Source: Ypsolopha sequella (Eukaryota; Arthropoda; Insecta; Lepidoptera; Ypsolophidae). From it: DNA of 64,000 nt. The DNA lies in assembly GCA_934047225.1 (NCBI GenBank), contig OW203987.1:7095501-7159500 (forward strand), in the 5' to 3' direction. The DNA itself is not shown here. Positions within the stretch are counted from its first letter, which is position 1. The text below holds more notes on this DNA, generated by a model that was given only the letters and a program-made list of their open reading frames with translations, had not been told where the DNA came from and did not search any database.

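Noticed and set aside
1..64000. A prokaryote-type defence or biosynthetic gene cluster
   Set aside because: All host coding sequence belongs to one spliced gene, and all other coding sequence is transposon-derived; no such system is present.

Overview
The window is eukaryotic nuclear DNA from an insect, most likely a moth or butterfly (Lepidoptera). The evidence is small GC-rich exons with GT-AG introns in AT-rich DNA, and interspersed repeats of the kind common in lepidopteran genomes. These include RTE-like LINE tails ending with a 'cagcagtgggac' motif, LINE tails ending in repeated 'gaatttgaattt', tRNA-headed SINEs, a Tc1 element with IR/DR ends, and hAT, TTAA-flanked and foldback MITEs. 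The assignment to order is inference; the species cannot be named from this window.

One host gene spans the whole window on the + strand: the middle part of the giant N-recognin E3 ubiquitin ligase UBR4 (fly purity of essence, poe). I assembled 43 consecutive exons from 736 to the window end. Every junction is GT-AG, every phase is compatible, and the spliced frame is open for 2,332 codons (6,997 nt, about 11% of the window). It starts with the UBR box (exon 1), then a low-complexity linker (exons 2-3), a WD40-like beta-propeller (exons 4-11), a beta-sandwich (12-13), a helical block (14-17), an acidic and Pro/Ser-rich stretch with a ubiquitin-interacting-motif-like helix (18-22), an armadillo-like helical block (22-32), a second beta-sandwich (33-34), a cysteine-rich zinc module (35-36) and further helices (37-43). 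The promoter, N-terminus and C-terminal E2-binding/hemi-RING end lie outside. 'Window residue' below means position in this spliced translation.

The other 89% is intron, and much of it is mobile DNA. Intron 27 (35814-44017) carries a complete, very young BEL/Pao LTR retrotransposon in antisense (36197-43460): 773-bp LTRs with no difference seen, 5-bp target duplication ATGTT, an initiator-Met tRNA primer site, and Gag and Pol in one frame split by TAG codons. Intron 38 holds a nearly intact Tc1 transposon (57128-58885). Intron 5 holds a 2.1-kb DNA transposon with 37-bp inverted ends. Intron 34 has five tandem copies of a 166-bp unit. hAT elements with 8-bp duplications, TTAA-flanked MITEs, long foldback hairpins and truncated LINEs fill most of the rest, often nested, and several stop within 12-37 bp of an exon.

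I found no CRISPR array, operon-like defence cluster or other gene system. The most unusual items are the TAG-split young BEL/Pao element, a 48-nt tRNA-Trp 3' fragment joined to CCA, a TIR-bounded element with an internal tRNA-like promoter, the 166-bp array, and the crowding of insertions against exon edges.
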